DNA from: NCEH01 sp002257205
Lineage (GTDB): Bacteria; Pseudomonadota; Alphaproteobacteria; Rhizobiales; Xanthobacteraceae
NCBI RefSeq assembly: GCF_043195105.1
Contig: NZ_JBAFWO010000004.1
Length of the DNA stretch: 64,000 nucleotides
Reading direction: 5' to 3' (one strand)
Shown: positions 50,243-59,806 of the stretch, piece after piece
How the letters are laid out: the number at the start of each line of letters is the position of its first letter
Numbering within the stretch: position 1 is the first letter of the stretch
Program-made: the position numbers and the translations under genes
The notes under the pieces: generated by a model
Seen by the model: only the letters and a program-made list of their open reading frames with translations
Told to the model about the DNA's origin: nothing
Database searches by the model: none

Positions 50243-51757
50243 TCACTCCGCCGCGGCGTGCCGGGTGCCCTTGGTCATCCGCGCCTTGATGGCGCTGATG
50301 GCCGGCCAGAACAGCATGACCAAAGCGAGGGTCACGATGGAGCCCACCAGCGGGTTCGACCAGAAGATGGAGAGATGGCCTTGCGACACCAGCATGGCTT
50401 GGCGGAACGAGCTTTCCGCCATGTCTCCGAGCACCAGGGCGAGCACCAGGGGCGCCAGGGGATAGTCGAGCTTCTTGAACACATAGCCGACGACGCCGAA
50501 CACCAGCATCACGGCGATGTCCAGGCCGGCATTGTGCACCGTGTAGGCGCCCACCGCGCAGATCACCAGGATGATCGGCGCGATCACGCTGAACGGGATG
50601 CGCAGGATCGCCGCGAACAGCGGCACGGTGGTGAGCACCACGATCAGGCCGGCGATATTGCCGAGATAGATCGAGGCGATCAGGCCCCACACGAAGTCCT
50701 TCTGCTCGACGAACAGCAGCGGACCCGGCTGCAGGCCCCAGATCAGCAGGCCACCAAGCAGCACCGCCGCCGTGGGCGAGCCGGGGATGCCGAGCGTGAG
50801 CATCGGCAGCAAGGCCGAGGTGCCGGCCGCATGGGCCGCCACTTCCGGCATCACGACGCCTTCCAGCTCGCCCTTGCCGAAATTGGCTCCGTTCTTGGAG
50901 AACTTCTTGGCAAGGCCGTAGCTCATGAAGGAGGCGGGGGTCGCGCCGCCGGGGGTGATGCCCATCCAGCAGCCGACGATGGCCGAGCGCAGCATGCCGG
51001 CCCAGTAAGCGGGCAGACGCGCCCAGGTCTGGAACACGACCTTCGGATTGATCTTGGCGCTCTTGCCCTTGAAGGCGAGGCCCTCTTCCATGGTCAGGAG
51101 GATTTCGCCCACCCCAAACAGGCCGATGACCGCCACCAGGAAGTCGAAGCCGCGCAGCAGTTCCACCGACCCGAAGGTCATGCGCAATTGCCCGGTCACG
51201 GTGTCGATGCCCACCGCCGCCAGGGCGAAGCCCAGCGTCATGGCCGCGAGCACCTTGAACGGTGATTCGCGCCCCATGCCCACGAACGAGCAGAAGGTGA
51301 GCAGATAGACCGCGAAGAATTCAGCCGGGCCGAATTGCAGCGCGAACTTGGCGATCACCGGGGCCAGGAAGGTGATGAGCAGCACGGCGAAGAAGGCGCC
51401 GATGAAGGAGCCGGTGAAGGCCCCGGTCAGCGCTTCGCCCGCCTTGCCCTTCTGGGCCATGGGATGGCCATCGAAGGTTGTCGCAACGGACCAGGGTTCG
51501 CCTGGAATGTTGAACAGGATCGACGTGATGGCGCCGCCGAACAGCGCCCCCCAATAAATCGACGAGAGCATGATGATCGCCGAGACCGGCGTCATCGAGA
51601 ATGTCAGCGGCAGCAGGATGGCGACGCCATTGGCGCCCCCGAGGCCCGGCAGCACGCCGATCAGCACGCCCAGCGCGATGCCGACGAACATGTAGACAAT
51701 GTTCATCGGATCGGCGAGGACGGAAAAACCTCCGATGAGTGATGTGAGCGCTTCCAC
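50243..51757 (-). CDS. tctA: Tripartite tricarboxylate transporter, large permease TctA
   Basis: The 504-residue integral membrane protein has about 11-12 hydrophobic helices and TctA signatures: LGVLIGVLPGLGGANGVAIL near residue 35-54, a second GITPGGATPASFMSYGLAKK, and ALLPMLTLGIPGSPTAAVLL in the C-half. With TctB it imports a carboxylate delivered by TctC, driven by the ion gradient. It is downstream of tctB by 150 bases. Confidence 0.95.
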   Translation of the reverse strand: MEALTSLIGGFSVLADPMNIVYMFVGIALGVLIGVLPGLGGANGVAILLPLTFSMTPVSAIIMLSSIYWGALFGGAITSILFNIPGEPWSVATTFDGHPMAQKGKAGEALTGAFTGSFIGAFFAVLLITFLAPVIAKFALQFGPAEFFAVYLLTFCSFVGMGRESPFKVLAAMTLGFALAAVGIDTVTGQLRMTFGSVELLRGFDFLVAVIGLFGVGEILLTMEEGLAFKGKSAKINPKVVFQTWARLPAYWAGMLRSAIVGCWMGITPGGATPASFMSYGLAKKFSKNGANFGKGELEGVVMPEVAAHAAGTSALLPMLTLGIPGSPTAAVLLGGLLIWGLQPGPLLFVEQKDFVWGLIASIYLGNIAGLIVVLTTVPLFAAILRIPFSVIAPIILVICAVGAYTVHNAGLDIAVMLVFGVVGYVFKKLDYPLAPLVLALVLGDMAESSFRQAMLVSQGHLSIFWSNPLVGSIVTLALVMLFWPAISAIKARMTKGTRHAAAE

Positions 51758-51907
51758 GGAATTCCTCCCCTCGGCCCCGGCAACCCTTGCCTGGACATGC
51801 GGGTGTTGTGTTTTTGGCGGCGGATGCGGTCGGGTCGGCGTCGCGGCTGAGCCGGGACGGCGCGGGACCTGCGGATTGGCGGGCGCCCGGCGCGCGGGCG
51901 GCCGCGA

Positions 51908-52414
51908 TCAATAGCCGAATGCTGTTTCCAGCGGGCCCTTGGGCAGGGGCACCAGGAACCAGACCTCGAACATCACGAACAAGGCCAGCGGCACGCCAAT
52001 GGCGACCGGGAGGATGATGGGCAGCTTGTACTTGCCGAGCCACCACATGAAGAAGGCGATGAAGATCACCGAGGCAACATAGATGCCGATGAGCGTAATC
52101 AGGACGGCATAGACGATGGTCGGCACCAGAACCTTCAGCACCTGCATGAAGGGCTCGCGATCGACGAAATTGGTCAGGTCGGGAGTCTTCGTGATGATGT
52201 TCTGCACCATCGTGCCCACGCTGGCGATGAACATGATGAGGCCGATATAGAAGGGAAAATAGCCAGCCTGCGGGCCATCTGCCGCCCAGCGCGCGCCGAC
52301 GCGCCAGCTATCGGCCATCACCACCACCGCCAGCGCCATGAACATCAGCGCGACGACGATTTCCATCGTGCGGTTTGAGACTGTTTTCTGGGTCTTTTCG
52401 ACATCCGATGACAT
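51908..52414 (-). CDS. tctB: Tripartite tricarboxylate transporter, small permease TctB
   Basis: The 168-residue protein has four hydrophobic helices (MEIVVALMFMALAVVVM, AGYFPFYIGLIMFIASV, VPTIVYAVLITLIGIYVAS, LPVAIGVPLALFVMFEVWF) and the TctB motif GPQAGYFPFYIGL. The start at 52414 follows a good GGAGG site; a longer frame reaching 52489 overlaps tctC. Confidence 0.9.
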   Translation of the reverse strand: MSSDVEKTQKTVSNRTMEIVVALMFMALAVVVMADSWRVGARWAADGPQAGYFPFYIGLIMFIASVGTMVQNIITKTPDLTNFVDREPFMQVLKVLVPTIVYAVLITLIGIYVASVIFIAFFMWWLGKYKLPIILPVAIGVPLALFVMFEVWFLVPLPKGPLETAFGY

Positions 52415-52485
52415 GCTTGCAACCTCCCTTTGGAGATCACCGCCGCAGATGGGTGCCGGGACGGCGCAGCCGCCCCGGCGGTCCA

Positions 52486-53499
52486 TCACTTGGCGATGAA
52501 GCCCGCCTTCTCCATGAGCGTGCGATGTGTATCGGCGGCCTTGCCGAGCCAGGCCTTATACTCTTCACCGGTCAGGGCCGAGGTGTTGAACGCGCCCTTC
52601 TCCATGAAGTCGGCCCAGTCCTTGGTTGCGCGCACGCGCTTGAACAGATCGATATAATAATCGGTCTGTTCCTTGGTGACCTTGGGCGCCATGAAGATGC
52701 CGCGCAGCATCAAATATTCGATGTCGAGCCCGCCTTCCTTGCAGGTCGGGATATCGCCCCAGGACTTGTCGGCAGTGACCGGAGTCTTATAGGCGAGGCG
52801 CACGTCATCGAACACGCAGATCGGCTTCAGCTCGCCGGCGCGCCATTGCGAGACGGCCTCGATGGGATTGTTGACGGAAGAGGTCACGTGCCCACCGACC
52901 AGCTGCGCCGCCACGTCTCCGCCGCCCTTGTACGGGACGTAGATGAACTTGGCGCCGGTCTTCTGCTCGATGGCGGCGGTGATGATCTGGTCTTCCTGCT
53001 TGGAGCCGGTGCCGCCCATCTTGAATTCGCTGCCGGGGGCCGCGGTCTTCAGGGCTTCGAGATAGCCCTTCACGTCGGAATAGGGCGCCTTGGCGTTCAC
53101 CCACAGGACGAATTCGTCGAGCGCCAGCATGGAAACCGGCGTCAGGTCGTCCCATTTGAACGGCACGCCGGTGGCGAGCGGCGTCGTAAAGATGTTGGAC
53201 AGAGAAATGATGATCTTATGCGGATTGCCGGCGGATCCCTTCATGTCGAGGAAGCCTTCGGCGCCGGCGCCGCCGGACTTGTTGATGACCACCATCGACT
53301 GGGTCATCAGATTGTTCTTCTGGATGATGCCCTGAATGACGCGGGCCATCTGGTCGGCGCCGCCGCCGGTGCCGGCGGGAACGATGAATTCCACATTCTT
53401 CGTGGGCTCCCACGCAAGCGCGGGCAAGGGCGACAAGGCTGCCGCAGCGGCCAGAACGGCCGCAAACTGCTTCACGGAATTGGCTAGGGCCAAACGCAT
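52486..53499 (-). CDS. tctC: Tripartite tricarboxylate transporter, binding protein TctC
   Basis: The 337-residue exported protein begins with a Sec signal (FAAVLAAAAALSPLPALAW). It has the TctC/Bug fold: EFIVPAGTGGGADQMARVIQ, VVINKSGGAGAEGFL, YVPYKGGGDVAAQLVGGHV and a C-terminal Venus-flytrap lobe. Bug-family pockets bind small carboxylates through water bridges. As it lies between the oxalate genes and their regulators, oxalate or a related acid is the probable ligand (inference). Confidence 0.93.
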   Translation of the reverse strand: MRLALANSVKQFAAVLAAAAALSPLPALAWEPTKNVEFIVPAGTGGGADQMARVIQGIIQKNNLMTQSMVVINKSGGAGAEGFLDMKGSAGNPHKIIISLSNIFTTPLATGVPFKWDDLTPVSMLALDEFVLWVNAKAPYSDVKGYLEALKTAAPGSEFKMGGTGSKQEDQIITAAIEQKTGAKFIYVPYKGGGDVAAQLVGGHVTSSVNNPIEAVSQWRAGELKPICVFDDVRLAYKTPVTADKSWGDIPTCKEGGLDIEYLMLRGIFMAPKVTKEQTDYYIDLFKRVRATKDWADFMEKGAFNTSALTGEEYKAWLGKAADTHRTLMEKAGFIAK

Positions 53500-53940
53500 T
53501 CGTTTTTCCTCCCGATCGTCCGCTTTCTTAAGTAAGCGGATCACCTTCCCTAACGTATTGACGTAGCTGCTTTTATTGCCGCTCTGGCTAGGAGCGGATG
53601 AGAGAAGAGTATATTGTATGTCAAAGGCGTGCAAATGAAATTGACGCTCCGGCATATCGTGCGCCGAATACTTCAAATCAAAATAAATAATACAATATGC
53701 CAGAAGGCGCGGTGCGCAATGCCCGCTCTCCGCCGCATCTTCCTGAATTGAACGGTGTGCAATGCAGCGAAACGGGCGTGTGGGCCGGGGCCTGTGGGCG
53801 GCCGAATGTTTCGTCGGCGCGGGCATGATGAAGCGTTTGACCGCATGGCGGCTCAACAACGCTAATAGAGAACGTTCTACCGTTCAAATGGCGATGCCGT
53901 CCGAACGGAATGTGCTCAAAGACGTCGCGCGCCGCCGCCA
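53500..53940. other. Gene-free 441 bases upstream of tctC with several candidate operators
   Basis: GTATATTGTATG (53609-53620) and its inverted relative AATACAATATGC (53689-53700) lie 80 bases apart. AGAACGTTCT (53869-53878) is a perfect 10-bp palindrome close to the IclR 3' end. These fit control of tctCBA by the GntR and/or IclR regulator; assignment is not possible by eye. Short open frames here look non-coding. Confidence 0.5.
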
Positions 53941-54792
53941 TCAGCGATAAGCGACGAATTCCGGCGGCAGCACTTCGTCGGCGCCGGAATACAGGCGTGT
54001 CATCTGTTCGGCGGCGGAGGCGATGCGCGGGCCGAGGCGCGCGATGCGGTCGTCGCTCATGCGCACAGCCGGGCCGGATACCGACACAGCGCCAATGGGT
54101 TCGCGCCATTCGTTGAAGATGGGCGCCGCCACCGCCCGCATGCCGAGGGTATGTTCCTCGTCATCGATGGCGAAGCCGCGCGCCTCGATCGCACCCACAT
54201 CGTCCATCAGCGAACGCTCGGTGCGGTGGGTGCGCACCGTGAAGGCTTCATAGCGCATCTGGGCGAGGCAGGCGCCGCGGAACGCCGGGCTCGCCACCGC
54301 CAGGATGCATTTTCCCGCGGCCGTGGCGTGCAGCGGCAGGCGCGCGCCGAGCCGGAAGAAGGCGCGCACCGCCGAATGACCCTCGGCCTGGGCCACCACC
54401 ACCAGTTCGTTGCCGTCGAACATGGCGAGATTCACCGTCTCGTCGGTCTCGTGCAGCAGGCGCCGGATCACCGGGCGGCCGATATCCGGCAGCTTGCGGA
54501 TGCGCAGGTACGCCGCGCCGATGCGGAACAGGCCGAGGCCCACCGTCCATAGGCCGTTCTCATGGTCATGGTTCACCAGCTGGCGCTTCTGCAAGGTCGC
54601 CAGCAGGCGATGCACGGTGGAAGCCGGCAGGTCCGCCTTCTTGGCGATATCCGACAGGCTCATCCCGTCAGCGTCCGCAAGCACGCGCAGCAGGGCCACC
54701 GCGCGATCCAGCGACTGCACTTCTCCGCCCGCGTCCGGGGCGGTGGAGGCGGGGCGGCCGCGGCGGCGGGGCAGGATCTCGGTATCTGGCAT
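53941..54792 (-). CDS. IclR-family regulator
   Basis: The 283-residue protein has a linker rich in Arg and Pro, then a winged helix (VQSLDRAVALLRVLAD, MSLSDIAKKADLPASTVHRL) and a GAF-like effector domain (ETDETVNLAMFDGNELVVVA, PLHATAAGKCILA, DDEEHTLGMRAVAAPIFN). IclR regulators sense small acids and commonly control adjacent catabolic or transport genes. The start MPDTEILPRRRG at 54792 is preferred; MNWAKPP at 54813 is an alternative. It is divergent from the PanE-like gene. Confidence 0.92.
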   Translation of the reverse strand: MPDTEILPRRRGRPASTAPDAGGEVQSLDRAVALLRVLADADGMSLSDIAKKADLPASTVHRLLATLQKRQLVNHDHENGLWTVGLGLFRIGAAYLRIRKLPDIGRPVIRRLLHETDETVNLAMFDGNELVVVAQAEGHSAVRAFFRLGARLPLHATAAGKCILAVASPAFRGACLAQMRYEAFTVRTHRTERSLMDDVGAIEARGFAIDDEEHTLGMRAVAAPIFNEWREPIGAVSVSGPAVRMSDDRIARLGPRIASAAEQMTRLYSGADEVLPPEFVAYR

Positions 54793-54883
54793 GGGTGGTT
54801 TCGCCCAATTCATGGCTCCGTGACGGAAGCCAGCGGGGCGCACCTTACAGCGAAACGGGGGTGCGGCGAGCCGCTGTGACAAT

Positions 54884-54900
54884 TTTCCACATTCTGGAAA
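54884..54900. promoter_or_regulatory. Candidate IclR operator
   Basis: TTTCCA-CATTC-TGGAAA is a 6-bp perfect inverted repeat between the divergent IclR and PanE-like genes, near the start of the IclR transcript. IclR proteins bind such GGAA/TTCC palindromes. Confidence 0.5.
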
Positions 54901-54960
54901 GATTTCTCACGAATATCATGAAATAGGATTTGACGACGGCACCGGTCGTCTGGTTTTCTG

Positions 54961-54973
54961 GTATACATTATAC
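54961..54973. promoter_or_regulatory. Candidate operator before the PanE-like gene
   Basis: GTATA-CAT-TATAC is a perfect 5-bp inverted repeat 41 bases upstream of the PanE-like start. It shares the ATAC/GTAT type with sites upstream of the GntR and tctC genes. Confidence 0.45.
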
Positions 54974-55013
54974 GGCATTCGAGCGGGAAGCTCGGGGCAT
55001 GGGAGGCAACGCC

Positions 55014-56051
55014 ATGAAGGTTTGCATTTACGGGGCGGGGGCCATCGGCGGGTATCTGGGCGTGCAGCTGTCGCTGGCCGGCGCCGATGTCAGCCTCGTG
55101 GCGCGGGGCGGGCATCTGGAGGCGATGCAGCAGAACGGGGTCAAGCTGCTCATCAACGGCGAGGAGCGTGTCGCCAAGGTGCGCGCCACCGACGATCCCG
55201 CCGAACTCGGCCCGCAGGATTATGTCTTCATCGCCCTCAAGGCCCATTCGGTGCCGAGCGTGGTGGATCGCATGCGCCCGCTGCTGGGCAATGATACCAG
55301 CGTCGTCACCGCCGTGAACGGCGTGCCCTATTGGTATTTCTACAAGTCCGGCGGCGCCTTGGAAGGCCGCACGCTGGAAAGCATCGATCCGGGTGGAAAG
55401 CAGTGGGACGTGCTGCGCCCCGAGCGGGCCATCGGCTGTATCGTCTATCCGGCGACCGAGGTGGTCGCTCCTGGCGTCATCCAGCACGTCTATGGCGACA
55501 AATTCCCGATCGGCGAGCCTTCGGGCGAGAAGAGCGCCCGCGTCGAGCGCCTCAGCGAGATGATGGGCAAGGCCGGCCTGCGCGCGCCGGTGCTGGACAA
55601 TATCCGCGACGAATTATGGCTCAAGCTGTGGGGCAATCTCTGCTTCAATCCCATCAGCGCCCTGACCCATGCGACGCTGGACGTGATCGCCTCCGATCCC
55701 GATACCCGCGCCGTCGCCCGGTCGATGATGATCGAGGCGCAGACCATCGCCAATCGGCTCGGCGTGAATTTCCGCGTGGATGTGGAGCGCCGCATCAATG
55801 GCGCCGGCGCCGTGGGGGCGCACAAGACCTCCATGCTCCAGGATCTGGAGCGGGACCGGCCGATGGAAATCGACCCCCTGGTGACCGTGGTGCAGGAAAT
55901 GGGGCGCCTGGTGGATGTGCCGACCCCCACCCTCGACGTGGTGCTGGCCCTGGTGCGCCAGCGCGCCGCCGTCGCCGGTCTCGGCGGGCATCTGTCCTGC
56001 CCGCCCCTGACCGCTGCCGACCTCGCCTCCGCAAAGGCGGTGGCGCACTGA
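55014..56051 (+). CDS. PanE/ketopantoate-reductase family oxidoreductase (candidate oxalyl-CoA reductase)
   Basis: The 345-residue NADP-dependent reductase begins with the Rossmann loop CIYGAGAIGGYLGVQL (GxGxxG, residues about 3-18). The family's catalytic Lys region lies in DELWLKLWGNLCFNPISAL, and the C-terminal helical ApbA_C domain has RPMEIDPLVTVVQEMGR. In Methylobacterium extorquens a PanE paralog, PanE2, reduces oxalyl-CoA during growth on oxalate (from memory). The position here beside frc/oxc/tct and two acid-sensing regulators makes that role more likely than pantothenate synthesis. GGGAGG lies seven bases before ATG 55014. Confidence 0.85.
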   Translation: MKVCIYGAGAIGGYLGVQLSLAGADVSLVARGGHLEAMQQNGVKLLINGEERVAKVRATDDPAELGPQDYVFIALKAHSVPSVVDRMRPLLGNDTSVVTAVNGVPYWYFYKSGGALEGRTLESIDPGGKQWDVLRPERAIGCIVYPATEVVAPGVIQHVYGDKFPIGEPSGEKSARVERLSEMMGKAGLRAPVLDNIRDELWLKLWGNLCFNPISALTHATLDVIASDPDTRAVARSMMIEAQTIANRLGVNFRVDVERRINGAGAVGAHKTSMLQDLERDRPMEIDPLVTVVQEMGRLVDVPTPTLDVVLALVRQRAAVAGLGGHLSCPPLTAADLASAKAVAH

Positions 56052-56421
56052 GCCTTGGCGCAAATCGGGCCGCTCGCGGGGCGGCTCGCATTCTTTAAGG
56101 ATTGCCCTGGGACCGCGCGCCCAAACCCGCACCTGGGGCAAGACGGGCCTCGTCGCGGCCAGGGCCGGGCGGGGCACCGGCGCCGAGGCCCGTCAATTCA
56201 TTTCCCGCCCGCGCGGGCGGAATACGCCTCCCTCCAGAGCATCTTGGGCCGGTCCGGGTTTCGGGCCGGCCTCTCTTTTATGCGGCGATGGGGGGAGGGC
56301 TTCAGCGACGCCGATCTCTGATCGAAGCGCGAGACGTTTCAAGCGGATAGGTGGGAAATCAGGGGTCGCGCACCTGCCGCGAACGGGCGTGGTCCACCGG
56401 GCATCGGCCCGGCGGAAAAGC
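56052..56421. other. Gene-free 370 bases after the PanE-like gene
   Basis: Contains a weak hairpin (GCCGC-TCGCGGG-GCGGC near 56070) followed by TTCTTT that may end the PanE-like transcript. Nothing else is supported. Confidence 0.5.
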
Positions 56422-56553
56422 TCACTCGGCGGCCATGGCCACCGGCGCGCCGGTGTGACTGAAATCGCCGGCATTGAGCGCGACACCGGTGAGGGCGTAG
56501 CCGAGGACGAGGACGGCAAAGACGGCAATGCGCTTCAGCATGACGGATCTCAT
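56422..56553 (-). CDS. Very small membrane-anchored or exported protein
   Basis: A 43-codon frame starts MRSVMLKRIAVFAVLVLGYA and continues through a hydrophobic helix to TGAPVAMAAE. It looks like a single membrane segment or signal peptide with a short mature tail. Codon usage is coding-like (third-position GC). ATG 56541 would give a 39-residue form. No family is recognised. Confidence 0.45.
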   Translation of the reverse strand: MRSVMLKRIAVFAVLVLGYALTGVALNAGDFSHTGAPVAMAAE

Positions 56554-56817
56554 AACTAAATTCTGGTCCCCAAAAGGGACCGCGGCTGGCGACACGGTGC
56601 CGCCACACTGGTTCCCATTTGGTTAAACCCGGCTCACCGGAGGGCTGCGCCCACCGTCCGCATTTCAAGGTGGTTAATGTCGCAGACGTGCGACTGGTTC
56701 CTACCTTTCTGCAACGCAGCACGCAACTCTACCAACGTCTGCCGTCCACACCCGTCTGGACAGGCGCGCCCGCCGCGTCTAGACCCGGCCGAGCCTCCCG
56801 CACCGCAAAGAATCCCG

Positions 56818-57399
56818 ATGCTTCGCAAACTCTATGATTGGGTGATCGCCTATTCCGCGCGCCCGTCCGCGCCCTGGGCCTTGGGCGTGGTCTCGTTCGC
56901 GGAAAGCTCCATCTTTCCCATTCCGCCGGATGTGCTTCAGGTGCCCATGACCCTGGCCCGGCCGGACAAGGCCTGGACCTATGCGCTCATCGCCACACTG
57001 TCATCGGTCGCCGGCGGGCTGGTGGGCTATGCCATCGGCGCGCTGCTCTATGACAGCGTGGGGCAATTCCTCATCAATCTCTATGGCTACGGCCAGAAGG
57101 TGGAGGGCTTTCGCGAAGCCTATGCTCATTACGGTCATTGGGTGATCCTGCTGAAGGGGATCACGCCCATCCCCTACAAGCTCGTCACCATCACCTCGGG
57201 CTTTGCCAATTATAATCTATTCTGGTTCATGGTGTTGTCGCTGATCACCCGCGGCGCGCGCTTCTTTCTGCTGGCGGCGCTCCTGCGCTATTTCGGCCCG
57301 GCCGCCCGTGAATTCATCGAGAAGCGCCTCGGCCTTGTCACCCTCGGGCTGCTCGCCGTGGTGGTCATCGGCCTGGTGGTCGCCGCCTATCTCGTGTGA
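56818..57399 (+). CDS. YqaA/DedA (VTT/SNARE-associated) family membrane protein
   Basis: The 193-residue protein has four to five hydrophobic segments. Its DedA-type reentrant motif includes ESSIFPIPPDVLQVPM near residue 29 and a later KGITPIPYKLVTITSGFANY, with the paired acidic/Pro and Arg features of lipid scramblase-like DedA proteins. It likely takes part in phospholipid or undecaprenyl-phosphate carrier recycling. The ATG at 56818 fits the family start (MLRKLYDWVI). Confidence 0.9.
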   Translation: MLRKLYDWVIAYSARPSAPWALGVVSFAESSIFPIPPDVLQVPMTLARPDKAWTYALIATLSSVAGGLVGYAIGALLYDSVGQFLINLYGYGQKVEGFREAYAHYGHWVILLKGITPIPYKLVTITSGFANYNLFWFMVLSLITRGARFFLLAALLRYFGPAAREFIEKRLGLVTLGLLAVVVIGLVVAAYLV

Positions 57400-57437
57400 A
57401 GAGGGGCCGCAATGGTCCCTCGTTCGTTCGGTGCCGG

Positions 57438-57470
57438 CCGTGCGAGCGGCGTTGTGGGCCGCTCGCACGG
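57438..57470. terminator. Bidirectional stem-loop between convergent genes
   Basis: CCGTGCGAGCGGC and GCCGCTCGCACGG form a 13-bp perfect stem with a 7-base loop. The yqaA-type gene (+) and the small secreted protein gene (-) both end beside it. No T tract on either strand. Confidence 0.6.
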
Positions 57471-57487
57471 GCGCTATCAGGCGCCGG

Positions 57488-57748
57488 TCACCACAGAGCA
57501 GGGCTGGCATTGTGGGCCGGACCCCAATGGGGATCCTTGGCCGGATCCTCATGGGTCGGCGCGGTCCAATTGAAGGGGAAGGCGGTCGGGGCGCTGGCCA
57601 GAGCTACGGGCTGCGCCGCAGCAGGAAGCAACCGCTCATGAGTCTGAGCCGGCTTGTGCTTGGTGGCAGCAAACGCGGATGGCGTTGCCGCAACGGTGAG
57701 GGAAGCCAGGAGTGTCAGCGAAAGAAGGCTTTTCGAAACGGTGCGCAT
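57488..57748 (-). CDS. Small secreted protein
   Basis: The 86-residue protein has a clear Sec signal (MRTVSKSLLSLTLLASLTVA, cleavage near AFA-ATKH). The short mature part is rich in Ala, Pro, His and Trp and ends PHWGPAHNASPALW. No domain is recognised. An inverted repeat about 90 bases upstream may control it. Confidence 0.6.
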   Translation of the reverse strand: MRTVSKSLLSLTLLASLTVAATPSAFAATKHKPAQTHERLLPAAAQPVALASAPTAFPFNWTAPTHEDPAKDPHWGPAHNASPALW

Positions 57749-58131
57749 GTCGGCATCTCCAATGGGTTTGGATGCCGAGATTTAACCGCCACGGGCGATG
57801 ACAATCACTCATGCTTTAGGTTCGAGCCGTAAGACTTACGTATCGTAAATAGATACGTTAGTTTAACTTAAGATCTCGAAGATGTGAGAGGGTGCGCGAT
57901 CTGTCGAATGCTGTCAACTATTTGATCGGTTCCGCGGCCACATTTTCGTAATTTGTTCCAAATCTTGCCGGGATTGAAGCGCTCGCCGGCGATGCCGCAA
58001 TTGGCCGCCGCCTGCGGCGCGATCAAACGCGGCCTCTCTCGCGCCATGTCTCAATCCGAGCCGTTCCGGGCGCCCACAGTGGTGTGGGCGGGCGCCTGGA
58101 TCGTGTCGGGCTGTCGCAGCGTGGTGGCGTT
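57749..58131. other. Gene-free 383 bases upstream of the small secreted protein
   Basis: Contains the inverted repeat ACGTATC-GTAAATA-GATACGT (57838-57858) in an unusually AT-rich patch (57820-57880), a likely promoter/operator for the small secreted protein. The rest up to gltD shows nothing. Confidence 0.5.
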
Positions 58132-59556
<1,425 letters not shown>

Positions 59557-59639
59557 TCGATCCCCTCCAGGAGCCGCGTCGCGCGCCCGGCGCCGATAGC
59601 TCCATTACAAGAATTGTTCCAGCTTGAGGACTCCGCTTT

Positions 59640-59800
59640 TGCGGCATGCGACCCCAAAGCCCTCTCCCGCGTGCGGGGGAGGGTTGGGTGGGGGCGCCGC
59701 GCTGCGGCGGATGTCGTGCTGAGGGCCGCCGGAAGCTTTCTTGCTTCCGCGCCCCCTCGCCCCCCTGCCCCGCACGCGGGAAAGGGGGGCGGGACGTGCG
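59640..59800. repeat. Inverted-repeat element between gltB and gltD
   Basis: Arms of 24 bases at 59660-59683 and 59763-59786 are inverted copies with three mismatches (shared core CCCGCGTGCGGGG). A smaller hairpin GGAAGC-N6-GCTTCC (59731-59748) sits in the middle. The layout is that of a small intergenic repeat (REP/MITE-like) inserted between two cotranscribed genes. Confidence 0.6.
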
Positions 59801-59806
59801 GAAACT

